Notes: generated from the letters alone by a model not told the origin. A stretch of 64,000 nucleotides of DNA from DASTFP01 sp963816855 (GCA_963816855.1 CAWFMA010000003.1:124001-188000); one strand, 5' to 3'; shown: positions 17,142 through 26,686, counted from the stretch's first letter. Made by a program: numbers and translations.

Positions 17142-18248
17142 ATGCACATTCCGGATGGCTATCTCAGCCCGTCGACATGCGCCGTCATGTACGCCAGCGC
17201 GGCGCCATTCTGGGTTGTCGCCTTTCGCCGGCTGCGCGACCGGCTGAGCGCCCAGTTCATTCCCCTCCTCTCCTTTTTCAGCGCCTTCTCATTCGTCATC
17301 ATGATGTTCAATATACCGCTTCCCGGCGGGACTACCGGACACGCCGTAGGCATGGGGATTGGAGCCATCGTGCTCGGCCCCTGGGGTTCGATGATTGCAA
17401 TCTCCGTGGCCTTGCTTATCCAAGCGCTTTTTTTTGGCGACGGAGGAATCACGGCCTACGGGGCGAATAGCTTTAACATGGCAATAGTCGGCTCCGTTGC
17501 GTCCTTTTGGGTGTACCGGCTGATTTCCTCGCGAAGTCCCATCGATTCTCCGCGTCACGTCGTGGCCGCATTCGTGGCCGGCTACGCGGCGATCAACGTT
17601 TCGGCCCTTTGCGCAGCGATTCAGTTTGGCATGCAACCCGCGCTTTTCCGGGATGCAACCGGCGCGCCTTTGTACGCGCCCTATCCGCTGGGCATCGCTG
17701 TTCCCGCGATGCTCATCGGGCATCTCACATTTGCGGGACTGGCCGAGGGAATGCTTTCCGCCGGCATGGTTGCTTACTTGCAGCGCGCCAATCCCCGTCT
17801 TCTTGCCGCCACGGCAGCGGGCGCTCTTTCCGGCGGCACTCCAGGGCCCGCACCCGGCGAAAGTGTCTGGACAGCTTTGAGACCGCTCTGGATTAGCCTG
17901 GCCTTGGTGATGATTCTCACCCCGCTTGGCCTGCTGGCGGCGGGAACCGCTTGGGGCGAATGGAGCGTCACAGATTTTAGCGATCCTGAAATGCGCGCGC
18001 AGATAAGCGCCGCCTCGCAGCACGTCGAACCGCCGCTGACGCCCCCGCGCGGGCTGGAAAGATTTGCCTCGGTCTGGACCGCTCCGTTTCCCGACTATGC
18101 CCCATCTTTTCTGAAGAGCGCGTCATTCGGCTACATGCTTTCCGCCATGATGGGCGTCGGATTGATTCTTGCATCCTGTCTGCTGGCGGGAGCGCTTTTC
18201 AGAAGATTCGCGCACTCGGCCCCTTCGGAGAAAGGCTTCGACTCGTGA
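17142..18248 (+). CDS. Nickel ECF transporter substrate-binding membrane component NikMN (CbiM/CbiN-like)
   Basis: The 368-residue protein starts with M-H-I-P-D-G-Y-L-S-P, where the N-terminal amine and His2 bind metal in CbiM/NikM. About seven membrane spans follow (to residue 210). After a linker, a second part carries P-D-Y-A and a final hydrophobic helix, as in CbiN/NikN, so it is an M-N fusion of the kind usual for nickel ECF transporters. The downstream GTG of nikQ overlaps its stop. The preceding nikR and the linked hydrogenase genes argue for nickel over cobalt. Confidence 0.87.
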   Translation: MHIPDGYLSPSTCAVMYASAAPFWVVAFRRLRDRLSAQFIPLLSFFSAFSFVIMMFNIPLPGGTTGHAVGMGIGAIVLGPWGSMIAISVALLIQALFFGDGGITAYGANSFNMAIVGSVASFWVYRLISSRSPIDSPRHVVAAFVAGYAAINVSALCAAIQFGMQPALFRDATGAPLYAPYPLGIAVPAMLIGHLTFAGLAEGMLSAGMVAYLQRANPRLLAATAAGALSGGTPGPAPGESVWTALRPLWISLALVMILTPLGLLAAGTAWGEWSVTDFSDPEMRAQISAASQHVEPPLTPPRGLERFASVWTAPFPDYAPSFLKSASFGYMLSAMMGVGLILASCLLAGALFRRFAHSAPSEKGFDS

Positions 18249-19090
18249 GCCGCGGCGCGGATCACTGCGAGCGGGGCTCGAAAGGCCACCTCGAACGCAC
18301 CGTGCAAGCGTTGCGCGACGCGATCGATCGTGATGCCGCCGCGAGCCTCCTGGCGAATTCGGACGGTATCCTTCAACAACTCGACCCGCGAGTGAAGATC
18401 ATCGGCATGCTCGCCTTGGTATTGGCTGCGACGGCTGCGCACTCATTTCTGGTGATCGCCCTGATTTTCGGCGCCGCGCTGGGGCTGGCCGTCTCGTCAA
18501 AAGTGCCCATCGGCTTTATCGCATGGCGGGTATGGCTGGGCGGGTTGATCTTCTCGACCTCCCTTGCTCTCCCCGCATTGTTTCTGACGCCGGGCCCGAC
18601 TCTCTTTGCGTTGCCGTTGCTCGGTTGGGAGGTGACCCGGTCGGGGCTCCGGAGCGCAGGATTTCTCATTGCGCGGACAGAGACCGCTGCCACGCTTGCC
18701 CTGGTGTTTATGAGCTGCACACCCTGGGCACACGTGTTGAGGGGCTTGCGCGTCCTCGGAGTTCCCGCCGCGGCGGTGGCCATCCTGCAGATGACGCATC
18801 GATACCTTTTTTTGCTGCTGAAGATAGCCGGCGACATGTTTGTGGCTCGCCGGAGCCGCACCGTCGGACGTGCGACGCCGAAAATGCGTCGGCAGGCGGT
18901 AACCTCCGGTGGAGGAGTGCTTCTTGAGAAAAGTCTCGACCTTAGCGAGAAGGTCTATTCCGCAATGCTGTCCCGAGGATTCTCAGGAGAGGCCTTGCTG
19001 CTCGATGATTTCACGATGCGCGGCCGGGACTGGTGGGCACTTGCCGCGCTGATCGCCTTCGCCGGAGGTGCCGTATGGATCGGGCGGTGA
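18245..19090 (+). CDS. Nickel ECF transporter transmembrane component NikQ (CbiQ-like)
   Basis: This 281-residue protein matches the EcfT/CbiQ family. It has a soluble start with L-D-P-R-V-K-I-I-G-M, about five to six membrane helices between residues 60 and 150 and at the C terminus, and the coupling-helix motifs near A-R-R-S-R-T-V and A-M-L-S-R-G-F that contact the ATPase. It starts with a GTG overlapping the nikMN stop. It couples ATP hydrolysis by NikO to metal release from NikMN in the inner membrane. Confidence 0.88.
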   Translation: MSRGADHCERGSKGHLERTVQALRDAIDRDAAASLLANSDGILQQLDPRVKIIGMLALVLAATAAHSFLVIALIFGAALGLAVSSKVPIGFIAWRVWLGGLIFSTSLALPALFLTPGPTLFALPLLGWEVTRSGLRSAGFLIARTETAATLALVFMSCTPWAHVLRGLRVLGVPAAAVAILQMTHRYLFLLLKIAGDMFVARRSRTVGRATPKMRRQAVTSGGGVLLEKSLDLSEKVYSAMLSRGFSGEALLLDDFTMRGRDWWALAALIAFAGGAVWIGR

Positions 19091-19917
19091 CCGAGGCGGG
19101 CGTGCTTTTTGAGCTGAGCAATGTGTGTTTCGCGTTCGAGCGGACCGATGCTTTGCGCGATCTTTGCCTCGCCGTGCAACCGGGCGAGCGGCTGGCAGTT
19201 CTCGGAGCAAACGGCTCCGGCAAATCCACCCTCCTGCAGATGCTCGACGCCCTCCTCTTCCCTCAACAAGGGGAGGTAAAATTTTGCGGGGGGTCTCTGA
19301 GCGAGGCGCTCTTCCGAGATGAGAACTTCGCCTTCGATTTCCGAAGGCGTGTCGCCCTGGTTTTCCAGGATCCCGAAGTCCAGCTCTTCAATCCCACCGT
19401 GTTCGACGAGATCGCTTTCGGGCCGCTCCAGCTCCGCTGGGCGCGAGGCGTCGTCCGGGACCGCGTCGAGGAGACGATGGGCGAAATGCAGCTCACCCAT
19501 CTGCGTTCGCGTGCTCCGCACCGGCTTTCCAGCGGGGAAAAGAAACGCGTGGCCCTGGCATCCGTTCTCGTGCTCGAACCGGAGGTGCTCCTGCTCGACG
19601 AGCCGACCTCCGGGTTGGATCCCTCGTCTCAAAGTCATATCATCGACTGTCTCATCGCGTGGCAGGGAACCAAGACGATCATCACCGCCACCCACGACCT
19701 TGAGATCATCGAGGATATCGCGGACCGGTGCCTGGTCCTCGAAAGCGGGCAAGCCGCAGCTTTGGGCTCGCCCCGGGACGTCCTTCACGATGAACCTCTT
19801 CTTCGCCGCACCCATCTCATTCACACCCACAGGCACCATCATCGCTCCGGACTCGTTCACGCCCATCCGCACGTGCGGCGGTCCCATGAGCATTCGAGGC
19901 GGCTGGAAGACCCGTAG
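19075..19917 (+). CDS. Nickel ECF transporter ATPase NikO (CbiO-like), His-rich tail
   Basis: This 280-residue ABC ATPase has Walker A G-A-N-G-S-G-K-S-T, Q-loop V-F-Q-D-P-E-V-Q-L-F, signature L-S-S-G-E-K-K-R-V, Walker B V-L-L-L-D-E-P-T-S-G-L-D-P and a switch His in A-T-H-D-L. Its last 35 residues are unusually rich in His, including the run R-H-H-H and several H-x-H pairs, which suits nickel storage or handling. The start codon overlaps the end of nikQ by 16 bases. An upstream frame extension was rejected because it overlaps nikQ fully. Confidence 0.9.
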   Translation: MDRAVTEAGVLFELSNVCFAFERTDALRDLCLAVQPGERLAVLGANGSGKSTLLQMLDALLFPQQGEVKFCGGSLSEALFRDENFAFDFRRRVALVFQDPEVQLFNPTVFDEIAFGPLQLRWARGVVRDRVEETMGEMQLTHLRSRAPHRLSSGEKKRVALASVLVLEPEVLLLDEPTSGLDPSSQSHIIDCLIAWQGTKTIITATHDLEIIEDIADRCLVLESGQAAALGSPRDVLHDEPLLRRTHLIHTHRHHHRSGLVHAHPHVRRSHEHSRRLEDP

Positions 19918-19935
19918 AGGGGCGCTTTTGCCAGC

Positions 19936-20863
19936 CTATTCCTTTGGCGGGAATCGAATCTCCTCCGTCCCACAGAGCCGCTTCGACAGATCGACCGGAT
20001 CCCCAATGCTCACATCATCCGGATCGATTTGATACGACCAAACCGAAAAGTTCGACAGGTCGGCTTGCCCGTAAACCGTCGTGAACGCGCAATTCACCGC
20101 GTCGTAACCGGAGCAAATCCGCACCCGGCCGACGCGGGGCTCATTGAAGCGCGCGTCAAAGACCTGCCAACGGCCCCCGAGATAGACTTCGAAATACGCG
20201 TGAAAGTCATACGGTGTGCCGGGATCCTGGTAGGCAATATCGGGGACATACCCGCTGACGTAGCGCGCCGGAAGATTGAAGGTCCGGCAAAGCGCCACTG
20301 CCGTATGGGCGAGATCGCGACACACTCCATAGCCACGCTGGATAATGTCGAAGGCCGAGAGGCTCGGGCTTCCCGACAGGGTCCGGGTACTCGATGTTCG
20401 AGTGCAGCCAGTCGCAAATTCCCAGGATTCGCTCAAGACCCTGGCGGAGGTGGCCGAACTTCTGCCACGCAAAATCCAGCAATTTATCCGAGTCGCAATA
20501 GCGGCTCGGCAAGGTATAGCGCAAGACCGAGGCCGGCAACAGGTGGGGAGGAATGGTCTCGTCCAGCCACAAGGAATCCTCGCGCAGGCTGGGCACCATC
20601 ACAATCGCGTCGTAACGGAGCGAATTTCGACCCGGCTTTAGAATCAGGCGATAGACGATGTTGAGGTGATCGTCCTCGAATTCGGAGGCGGTCAGCTGCG
20701 GCTCGAAATGAAAACTCTCCTGCCGGATGGCCTGCAAGGCATCGTAACGGGGCTTCATGGTCACCAGCGCCGGGACCTCCGCCGTGGTATCATAGACGAG
20801 TTCACACCCGATGCGAACGGCGAGGTCCAGCGCGGGCGCCACGATGGAGGGCTCGCTGGTCAT
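19936..20863 (-). pseudogene. Transglutaminase-like protein with one frameshift
   Basis: From the ATG at 20863 the frame encodes an all-beta N-terminal domain with C-E-L-V-Y-D-T and F-E-P-Q-L-T. After a frame change near 20386 (one extra C in the ACCC/GGGT run) the transglutaminase core follows. It includes the catalytic Cys in G-Y-G-V-C-R-D-L-A-H, the His in Y-D-F-H-A-Y-F-E-V-Y-L and the Asp in Q-V-F-D-A-R-F. This is the bacterial transglutaminase-like/protease-like family with a beta N-terminal domain. Correcting a single base would restore about 308 residues. It converges with nikO. Confidence 0.75.
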
Positions 20864-20971
20864 GAACTCGGTTGCGGACAAACCCTGGCTGAATGGAGCA
20901 TCGGTGATCTTCCGCTCGCGACCGGAGGCGCACAACAGAAAAAGATCCGCCGGCGCCGGGGCTCGCCAGGG

Positions 20972-23341
20972 TCAAGCGGCGCCACCCACCAACTCTCCCA
21001 GAGCCTCCGCGGAAAGTCGCTCCAGGGCGACCTCCGCGTCCACCGCTCCTTCGAGCATCTCGCGCTTCTTCTCTTGCATCCGAAGCACGCGCTCCTCGAC
21101 CGTATCGCGGGCGATGAGCTTGATCGACGTGACAATCCGTTGCTGACCAATGCGATGAGCGCGGTCCGTGGCTTGCGCTTCCACCGCAGGGTTCCACCAG
21201 GGGTCAAAATGAATGACGGTGTCCGCCGCCGTGAGGTTCAGTCCGACGCCTCCCGCCTTCAGACTGATCAGAAAGATCGGGATTCGCCCGTCGTTTTGAA
21301 AACGGTCCACCACCTCGTGGCGATTTCGGGTCGAGCCATCCAACCTGCAAAAAGCGATTCCAGCTTCCTCCAAAGCCTTGGCGATGAGATCGAGCATGCT
21401 CGTGAACTGGCTGAATACCAGCGCGCGATGGCCCCCATCGATCGCTTCTTCCACCAACTCCAGAAGCGCATTGAGTTTCGAGGACGAGCTGTCGGTCGCC
21501 CCGAGAAGCCGAAGATCGCAGCACGCTTGCCTGAGCCGCAGGAGGGCGGTCAGCACCCGCATCCGCGCTGCGCCGGTGCCGTTCTGCGACAACTCGTCGA
21601 TCTGGGCTCGCGCGGCTTGCTGCAGCTGTGTATAGGCGGCCTTTTGCGCCGGGCTCAACTCGACCTCGATGACCTGTTCGATCTTTTCGGGAAGCTCGGC
21701 GAGGATCTCCTGTTTGAGGCGGCGCAGAAGATACGGCTTCAAGCGCCGCGAAAGACGCTGCCAGACCGCGCCGCGCTCGCCGTTTTGCAGCGGCGTTTCA
21801 TAGCGGTCCTTGAAATCGAGCCGGGTCCCAAGATACCCCGGCTGCAAAAACTCAAAGAGCGACCAAAGATCGCGCAGGGAATTCTCGACCGGCGTGCCGG
21901 TGAGGATGAAGCGGCTCCTGGCGGCAAGCGCGCAGGCGGCCTTGGCATTCTGGCTGTCAGGATTTTTGATATGCTGCGCCTCGTCGAGGACGACGGCAGA
22001 AAACGTCGTCCTCCCGTAATGTTGGATGTCGCGGCGCAGGAGGGCGTAACTCGTGACGACCAATCGATGGCCCGGGATCTCGCCGAAGCGCTTCTCGCGG
22101 TCCGGGCCGTCAAGGCAAAGCACCGAAAGGCCGGGCAGGAATTCCTGCGCTTCGCGTCTCCAATTCCAGACCAGCGAGGACGGGCAGACGACCAGCGTGG
22201 TCCCCGCGAGCATCTCGATCACCGCGAGGGTCTGCACTGTTTTTCCAAGGCCCATCTCATCGGCCAGCAGGGCGCCCAGTCCTTTGCGCGCCCTGGCGAG
22301 CATCCATTCGGCGCCCTGGACCTGATACGGCCGGAGCCTGTTCTTCAAGGTTCCCAATTCCCCGCTCACGGAATTCGCGACGGGAATTCCCGTCTCGGCA
22401 GGTCGCGGCGTTCCTGGCGAATCGGTCGCCCATTGCGAGACGCTCGCCTCCAGATAGTCGCGGCAAGCGGGCGGAATGCGATAGCCTCCCCGCTCCTGCT
22501 CCGGATTGCAGTCGTGGAGAACCTCCTCGAAATCGGCGAACTGCGCCGCATTCGCCACGGCGATCCGCCCGTCTTTGAGCCGGACGTGCCCCGAACCTGT
22601 TTGCAACAGCCGCCGGAGGTCCGCGGAGGAAAATACCGCGCCCTTCCCTGCGGAGTAGTGCGCGTGAAAATCCAGCCATCCGTCGCCACGTTCCCGGATG
22701 GCGAATTGCGGTTCGATGCGCACGAGGTCCCTGGTGACATGCTGGAACCGCTCACCCTCCCGCACGTTCCAATCTGCCTTGAGTTTCGGAAACTGCACCG
22801 CGAAAAACCTGACCACCGACTCCTCGCCCCGGAGCACCGCTTTGCCTTGGTCCTCCACAAAGCCGCACTCCAACAACCGCGTGAGAGCCTCGGTTTCCTT
22901 TGCGGAGTTCGCGACGCCCGGCCTCGTGTAACGAAAGCGGATTTCCGCCTCGAGATGACGCAGCGAGCCTTCCAGGGTGAGTTCCACGCGGGGCGCCTCG
23001 CCGGTTTGCGCCGCCGGCGCCGCTTGGCGCTTGATCTCCGGGTCGCGGGGAAGGCTTCGCTCGGCCGGGGGCTTGAGAATCTGCAGGCCGACGGCCAGCG
23101 AGTGCGCGCAGATAATCCCTCTCACGCGCGAATCGCGGCAGGAGCAAAGGTTCTCCACATCGATGGTGTTTCTCAGCTTCAACCCGGCGAGGAACTGCCG
23201 GCCGCCCTGGGAGATCTTGCCCTTCAGGATGGGAGGCTCGTAGGCGGCCTCGGTCACACAGCCGGCCGCGTGAAGCGTGCGAGCCTCCTTGAAAGCCTGC
23301 CAGCCGCCCATGGAAAGAAGAAGCTTCTCGGTGAGTTGCAC
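20972..23341 (-). CDS. SWIM zinc finger / SNF2-family DEAD-box ATPase
   Basis: The 789-residue protein starts with a SWIM zinc finger near residues 65-82 (C-x-C...C-x-H). A helicase_C-like middle region follows, then the SNF2 ATPase: Walker A D-E-M-G-L-G-K-T near residue 365, Walker B L-D-E-A-Q-H-I-K-N-P near 475, motif V S-L-K-A-G-G-V-G-L-N-L-T and motif VI Q-A-T-D-R-A-H-R-I-G-Q near 735. Such proteins remodel protein-DNA complexes, and bacterial versions resemble RapA-type recyclers of RNA polymerase. It is transcribed divergently from nuoI across about 140 bases. Confidence 0.92.
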   Translation of the reverse strand: MQLTEKLLLSMGGWQAFKEARTLHAAGCVTEAAYEPPILKGKISQGGRQFLAGLKLRNTIDVENLCSCRDSRVRGIICAHSLAVGLQILKPPAERSLPRDPEIKRQAAPAAQTGEAPRVELTLEGSLRHLEAEIRFRYTRPGVANSAKETEALTRLLECGFVEDQGKAVLRGEESVVRFFAVQFPKLKADWNVREGERFQHVTRDLVRIEPQFAIRERGDGWLDFHAHYSAGKGAVFSSADLRRLLQTGSGHVRLKDGRIAVANAAQFADFEEVLHDCNPEQERGGYRIPPACRDYLEASVSQWATDSPGTPRPAETGIPVANSVSGELGTLKNRLRPYQVQGAEWMLARARKGLGALLADEMGLGKTVQTLAVIEMLAGTTLVVCPSSLVWNWRREAQEFLPGLSVLCLDGPDREKRFGEIPGHRLVVTSYALLRRDIQHYGRTTFSAVVLDEAQHIKNPDSQNAKAACALAARSRFILTGTPVENSLRDLWSLFEFLQPGYLGTRLDFKDRYETPLQNGERGAVWQRLSRRLKPYLLRRLKQEILAELPEKIEQVIEVELSPAQKAAYTQLQQAARAQIDELSQNGTGAARMRVLTALLRLRQACCDLRLLGATDSSSSKLNALLELVEEAIDGGHRALVFSQFTSMLDLIAKALEEAGIAFCRLDGSTRNRHEVVDRFQNDGRIPIFLISLKAGGVGLNLTAADTVIHFDPWWNPAVEAQATDRAHRIGQQRIVTSIKLIARDTVEERVLRMQEKKREMLEGAVDAEVALERLSAEALGELVGGAA

Positions 23342-23479
23342 AAATCAATGACCGGGCGAGGGTGACAAATGAAAACAAAATCCAATCCCGGCCGGCACGC
23401 GCCGCGAAGGGAAACCGGCGAGATTTCCCGACATATGGGCTTGCGTGCAGGAGTCGTTCTCCACTAGTTCCAAGAAAGC

Positions 23480-24010
23480 ATGGCCATGGTCGTCAAACGT
23501 CCGAAGTTGAGTCTCGCCGAGTGGCTCTATTTGCCCGCGATCGTCAGCGGCCTCGCGATCACTTTCAAGCACATCAAGAAAATCGTCTCCGGCCAGACGA
23601 AGGTGACCATGCAATACCCGGAGGAGCGCTGGGACGCGGAGCTGCCTCCCTGGTATCGCGGCGCACCCGCCTTGGTAAAGGACGAGCACGGCAAGGACCG
23701 TTGCGTCGCCTGCCAGCTTTGCGAGTTCATCTGCCCCCCGCGGGCGATCACAATTTTGCCCGAAGAAATTCCCCTTTCGGATCGCTGGGCAAAGGTGGAG
23801 AAACGACCCAAGGAGTTCGAGATCGATATGATCCGCTGCATCTACTGCGGGTTGTGCGAGGAGGTGTGCCCAGAAGAGGCCATTTTCCTCAAGAAAGACT
23901 ACTCGATCACGGGTTACACCCGCCAGGAAATGGTGCATAACAAGGAAAAACTTTACGAGATGGGCGGGGTGATGGAGGGGCTTGTCTATAAGTGGAACGA
24001 AAAGAAATAG
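23480..24010 (+). CDS. nuoI: NADH-quinone oxidoreductase subunit I
   Basis: The 176-residue ferredoxin-like subunit contains both [4Fe-4S] motifs, C-V-A-C-Q-L-C-E-F-I-C-P near residue 76 and C-I-Y-C-G-L-C-E-E-V-C-P near 116. These hold the N6a/N6b clusters that pass electrons from the peripheral arm towards quinone. It starts a block of six overlapping complex I genes. The usual upstream neighbours nuoA-H are absent here and a helicase gene occupies that side. Confidence 0.95.
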   Translation: MAMVVKRPKLSLAEWLYLPAIVSGLAITFKHIKKIVSGQTKVTMQYPEERWDAELPPWYRGAPALVKDEHGKDRCVACQLCEFICPPRAITILPEEIPLSDRWAKVEKRPKEFEIDMIRCIYCGLCEEVCPEEAIFLKKDYSITGYTRQEMVHNKEKLYEMGGVMEGLVYKWNEKK

Positions 24011-24057
24011 CCCGCCGCGACGACGAGTGATAAAACCGAGGCGCCTCCGCTAACCTT

Positions 24058-24561
24058 ATGGAACTCGTTCTCTTCTGGGTCTTCGCCCTGTCGATGCTGG
24101 CCTTCGGAGCGGGCGTTGTCTTCCTGCGGAACCCGGTCTCGAATGCCCTGAGTCTGGTGATGTCTTTCGTCTTCTTGTCCGGCCTGTTCATCACCCTGGA
24201 TGCCTTTTTCATCGGTGTCGTGCAAGTGCTCGTCTACGCCGGAGCAGTAATGGTCCTGTTTCTGTTCATCATCATGCTCCTCGATTTGCGAACCGAGCGC
24301 CCCCGCCGACTCAACATCGGGGCGTGGGCCGGAGGAGGACTGGTTGTTTTCGGCTTTATCGGGCTGCTTGGCAAGGTGCTCTCGTCTGTGCAGGGCTTCG
24401 GGATGGAAAAGCCCTCGCTCTCGAGCCCTCAAATCAGCGACGTCTCGGCTGTCGGCGTGACGCTCTTCTACAGCTTCAATCTTCCTTTCCAAATTATCGG
24501 CGTTCTCCTGTTGGTGGCGACCGTTGGCGTGGTCATCCTCAGCAAAAGGGAGCTGAAATGA
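24058..24561 (+). CDS. nuoJ: NADH-quinone oxidoreductase subunit J
   Basis: The 167-residue membrane protein has five predicted helices and the conserved V-Q-V-L-V-Y-A-G-A-V-M-V-L-F-L-F-I-I-M-L motif in helix 3, typical of NuoJ. It lies in the proton-pumping arm of complex I. Its last codon overlaps the nuoK start (ATGA). Confidence 0.95.
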   Translation: MELVLFWVFALSMLAFGAGVVFLRNPVSNALSLVMSFVFLSGLFITLDAFFIGVVQVLVYAGAVMVLFLFIIMLLDLRTERPRRLNIGAWAGGGLVVFGFIGLLGKVLSSVQGFGMEKPSLSSPQISDVSAVGVTLFYSFNLPFQIIGVLLLVATVGVVILSKRELK

Positions 24562-24881
24562 CCCCCACGCTCGGTCACTACCTGGCGGCGAGCGGTCTCC
24601 TGTTCATCATCGGTTTGGCGGGCGTCGTCGTGCGCCGCAACATTCTGGTCATTTTCATGTGCCTGGAACTGATGCTCAACGCCGCAAATCTCTCGCTGGT
24701 GGCCTTTTCGCGCTTCCATCTCTCGCTGGCCGGGCTGCCGAACTACAAGGGACAGGTGCTCGTCTTCTTCGTCATAACGGTCGCGGCCGCGGAGGTCGCT
24801 GTGGGCCTGGCCATCATCGTCGCCCTCTTTCGCGCCAAACAGACTACCCACGTGGAAGACCTCAATAGCATGAAATTTTGA
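24558..24881 (+). CDS. nuoK: NADH-quinone oxidoreductase subunit K
   Basis: The 107-residue protein has three membrane helices. It carries the conserved glutamates expected for NuoK, in M-C-L-E-L-M-L-N-A-A-N-L and in A-A-A-E-V-A-V-G-L-A-I, which form part of the proton channel. The ATG overlaps the nuoJ stop and its own stop overlaps the nuoL ATG by one base, so translation is probably coupled. Confidence 0.96.
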   Translation: MTPTLGHYLAASGLLFIIGLAGVVVRRNILVIFMCLELMLNAANLSLVAFSRFHLSLAGLPNYKGQVLVFFVITVAAAEVAVGLAIIVALFRAKQTTHVEDLNSMKF

Positions 24882-26686
24882 TGAACGCGGCGACGGCTCC
24901 CTGGATTATCCTTTTCGCCCCGTTCCTCGCGGCGAGCCTGATCCTGTTCTTTGGAAAATTTTCACGAACGCTGAGCGCTGGGCTGGCCATCGGGGCCGCG
25001 CTGCTCTCTTCGGCGCTCAGCTGGTGGCTGTTCTTTCAACCGGGTGAAGTCGGGCCAAATCAAGTCTTGTGGATAAATATCCCTGACGCGCTCGTCGTGC
25101 CGATCGGCATGACCGTTGACGCGCTAAGCCGGACGATGCTGGTGGTGGTCAACACGGTCGCGCCACTGGTTTTCATCTACTCGCTCGGCTACATGGCGCG
25201 GGAAGAGGGTTACTGGCGCTACTTTTGCGGTCTTGCACTTTTTCTCTTTTCGATGCTCGGGATCGTGCTCGCCAATAACTTCGTGATGATGTTCATCTTC
25301 TGGGAGCTTGTCGGCTTAAGCTCCTACATCCTTATCGGCCACTATTACAGCAGGGCTTCCGCCGCGGACGCCTGCAAACAGGCCTTCATCGTCAACCGGA
25401 TCGGTGATTTCGGCTTCATGCTCGGGATCATCATGCTCTGGTTCGCCACCGGTTCGGTGATCTTCGGAGAAGTCTTTGCCAAATTGCCGCTTCTCGAGGC
25501 CCAGGGGCTCTATCTCACCGTGGCTTGCATCCTTGTGTTCTGCGGCACGATCGGAAAATCCGCCCAACTGCCTCTCCATGTCTGGCTGCCCAATTCGATG
25601 GAGGGCCCGACGCCCGTCTCGTCATTGCTCCATGCGGCGACGATGGTCGCGGCGGGTGTCTACATGCTGGCGCGGGTCTTTCCCCTGTTCCTCGCGGCGC
25701 CCGTCGCCCGGGACGTCGTCGCCTGGGTTGGGGCGATCACTTGCCTGGTCGCCGGCCTGATGGCCACGCAACAAAACGACATCAAGCGGATTCTTGCCTA
25801 CTCGACGATTTCCCAGTTGGGGTACATGGTTCTCGGGGCGGGCGTCGCCCCCGTGCCGGACGTGCCCATGTTTCACCTCTTTACGCACGCCTTCTTCAAA
25901 TGCCTCCTTTTTCTGTGCGCGGGGTCCGTAATCGTCGCGCTGCACCATGAACAGGACATCTGGCGCATGGGCGGGCTTAAGGCGAAGACGCCGGTGACGT
26001 TCGCCTGCCTGATCGTCGGCACTCTGGCCCTGAGCGGATTTCCGGGCTTCAGCGGTTATTTCAGCAAGGACCTGATCATCGCCTGGGCAGTGGTCGAGAA
26101 GCCGGTTCTGGGCTGGATCGCCGTCCTGACTGCCGGCTTGACCGCTTTCTATATGTTCCGGCTCCTGGCCGTCGTGTTCCTCGGAAGTGCCCGGAGCGAA
26201 TCCGCCGGGCATGCTCACGAATCGCCGGCGGTGATGACGGTCCCGCTCATTCTCCTGGCGATTCCCGCCTGGGCGGCCGGCTACGGGCCTGTGGCCAGGC
26301 TCTTCTTCCACCTCGAGGAACCGGAACATGCGCCGGGCGTCTTGCACGTCGCTCTCCTGGCGGTCTTTCTCGCCGGCGCCGCGGGGGCCTTCCTGCTTTA
26401 CCGGAACCCCGCGAAGGATCCGGTCGTCGTCCCCCTCTTTGCCAACCGGTTTTACATTGACGAGTTCTACAACTGGCTGGTGAAAACCGGGCAGGACGGG
26501 CTGGCTTTGCTGAGCGGATGGGCGGACCGCTGGGTTGTCGACCTCTTCGTGGTGCAGATTCCCAGCCGGTTCACCTGGGCGTGCGGCTACATTCTGCGTT
26601 TTCTCCAACTCGGAAACATTCAGGCTTACGCTTTCTTCTTTGCCGCGGGGGCGGTCGGGCTGGTTTACCTGCTTCTCTTGCGATGA
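24881..26686 (+). CDS. nuoL: NADH-quinone oxidoreductase subunit L
   Basis: The 601-residue antiporter-like subunit is close to the usual length. It shows F-I-F-W-E-L-V-G-L-S-S-Y-I-L-I with the key Glu, P-L-H-V-W-L-P-N-S-M-E-G-P-T-P-V-S and K-R-I-L-A-Y-S-T-I-S-Q-L-G-Y-M. A long C-terminal amphipathic helix segment follows. It is the distal proton channel of complex I. I chose the ATG at 24881 over a TTG one codon earlier. Confidence 0.96.
   Translation: MNAATAPWIILFAPFLAASLILFFGKFSRTLSAGLAIGAALLSSALSWWLFFQPGEVGPNQVLWINIPDALVVPIGMTVDALSRTMLVVVNTVAPLVFIYSLGYMAREEGYWRYFCGLALFLFSMLGIVLANNFVMMFIFWELVGLSSYILIGHYYSRASAADACKQAFIVNRIGDFGFMLGIIMLWFATGSVIFGEVFAKLPLLEAQGLYLTVACILVFCGTIGKSAQLPLHVWLPNSMEGPTPVSSLLHAATMVAAGVYMLARVFPLFLAAPVARDVVAWVGAITCLVAGLMATQQNDIKRILAYSTISQLGYMVLGAGVAPVPDVPMFHLFTHAFFKCLLFLCAGSVIVALHHEQDIWRMGGLKAKTPVTFACLIVGTLALSGFPGFSGYFSKDLIIAWAVVEKPVLGWIAVLTAGLTAFYMFRLLAVVFLGSARSESAGHAHESPAVMTVPLILLAIPAWAAGYGPVARLFFHLEEPEHAPGVLHVALLAVFLAGAAGAFLLYRNPAKDPVVVPLFANRFYIDEFYNWLVKTGQDGLALLSGWADRWVVDLFVVQIPSRFTWACGYILRFLQLGNIQAYAFFFAAGAVGLVYLLLLR

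Noticed and set aside
20666..23365. 899-codon plus-strand frame opposite the SNF2 helicase
   Set aside because: It is rich in Arg, Gly and Pro, has no recognisable domain, and the minus strand encodes a complete SWIM/SNF2 protein with all motifs. It is a GC-driven antisense frame.
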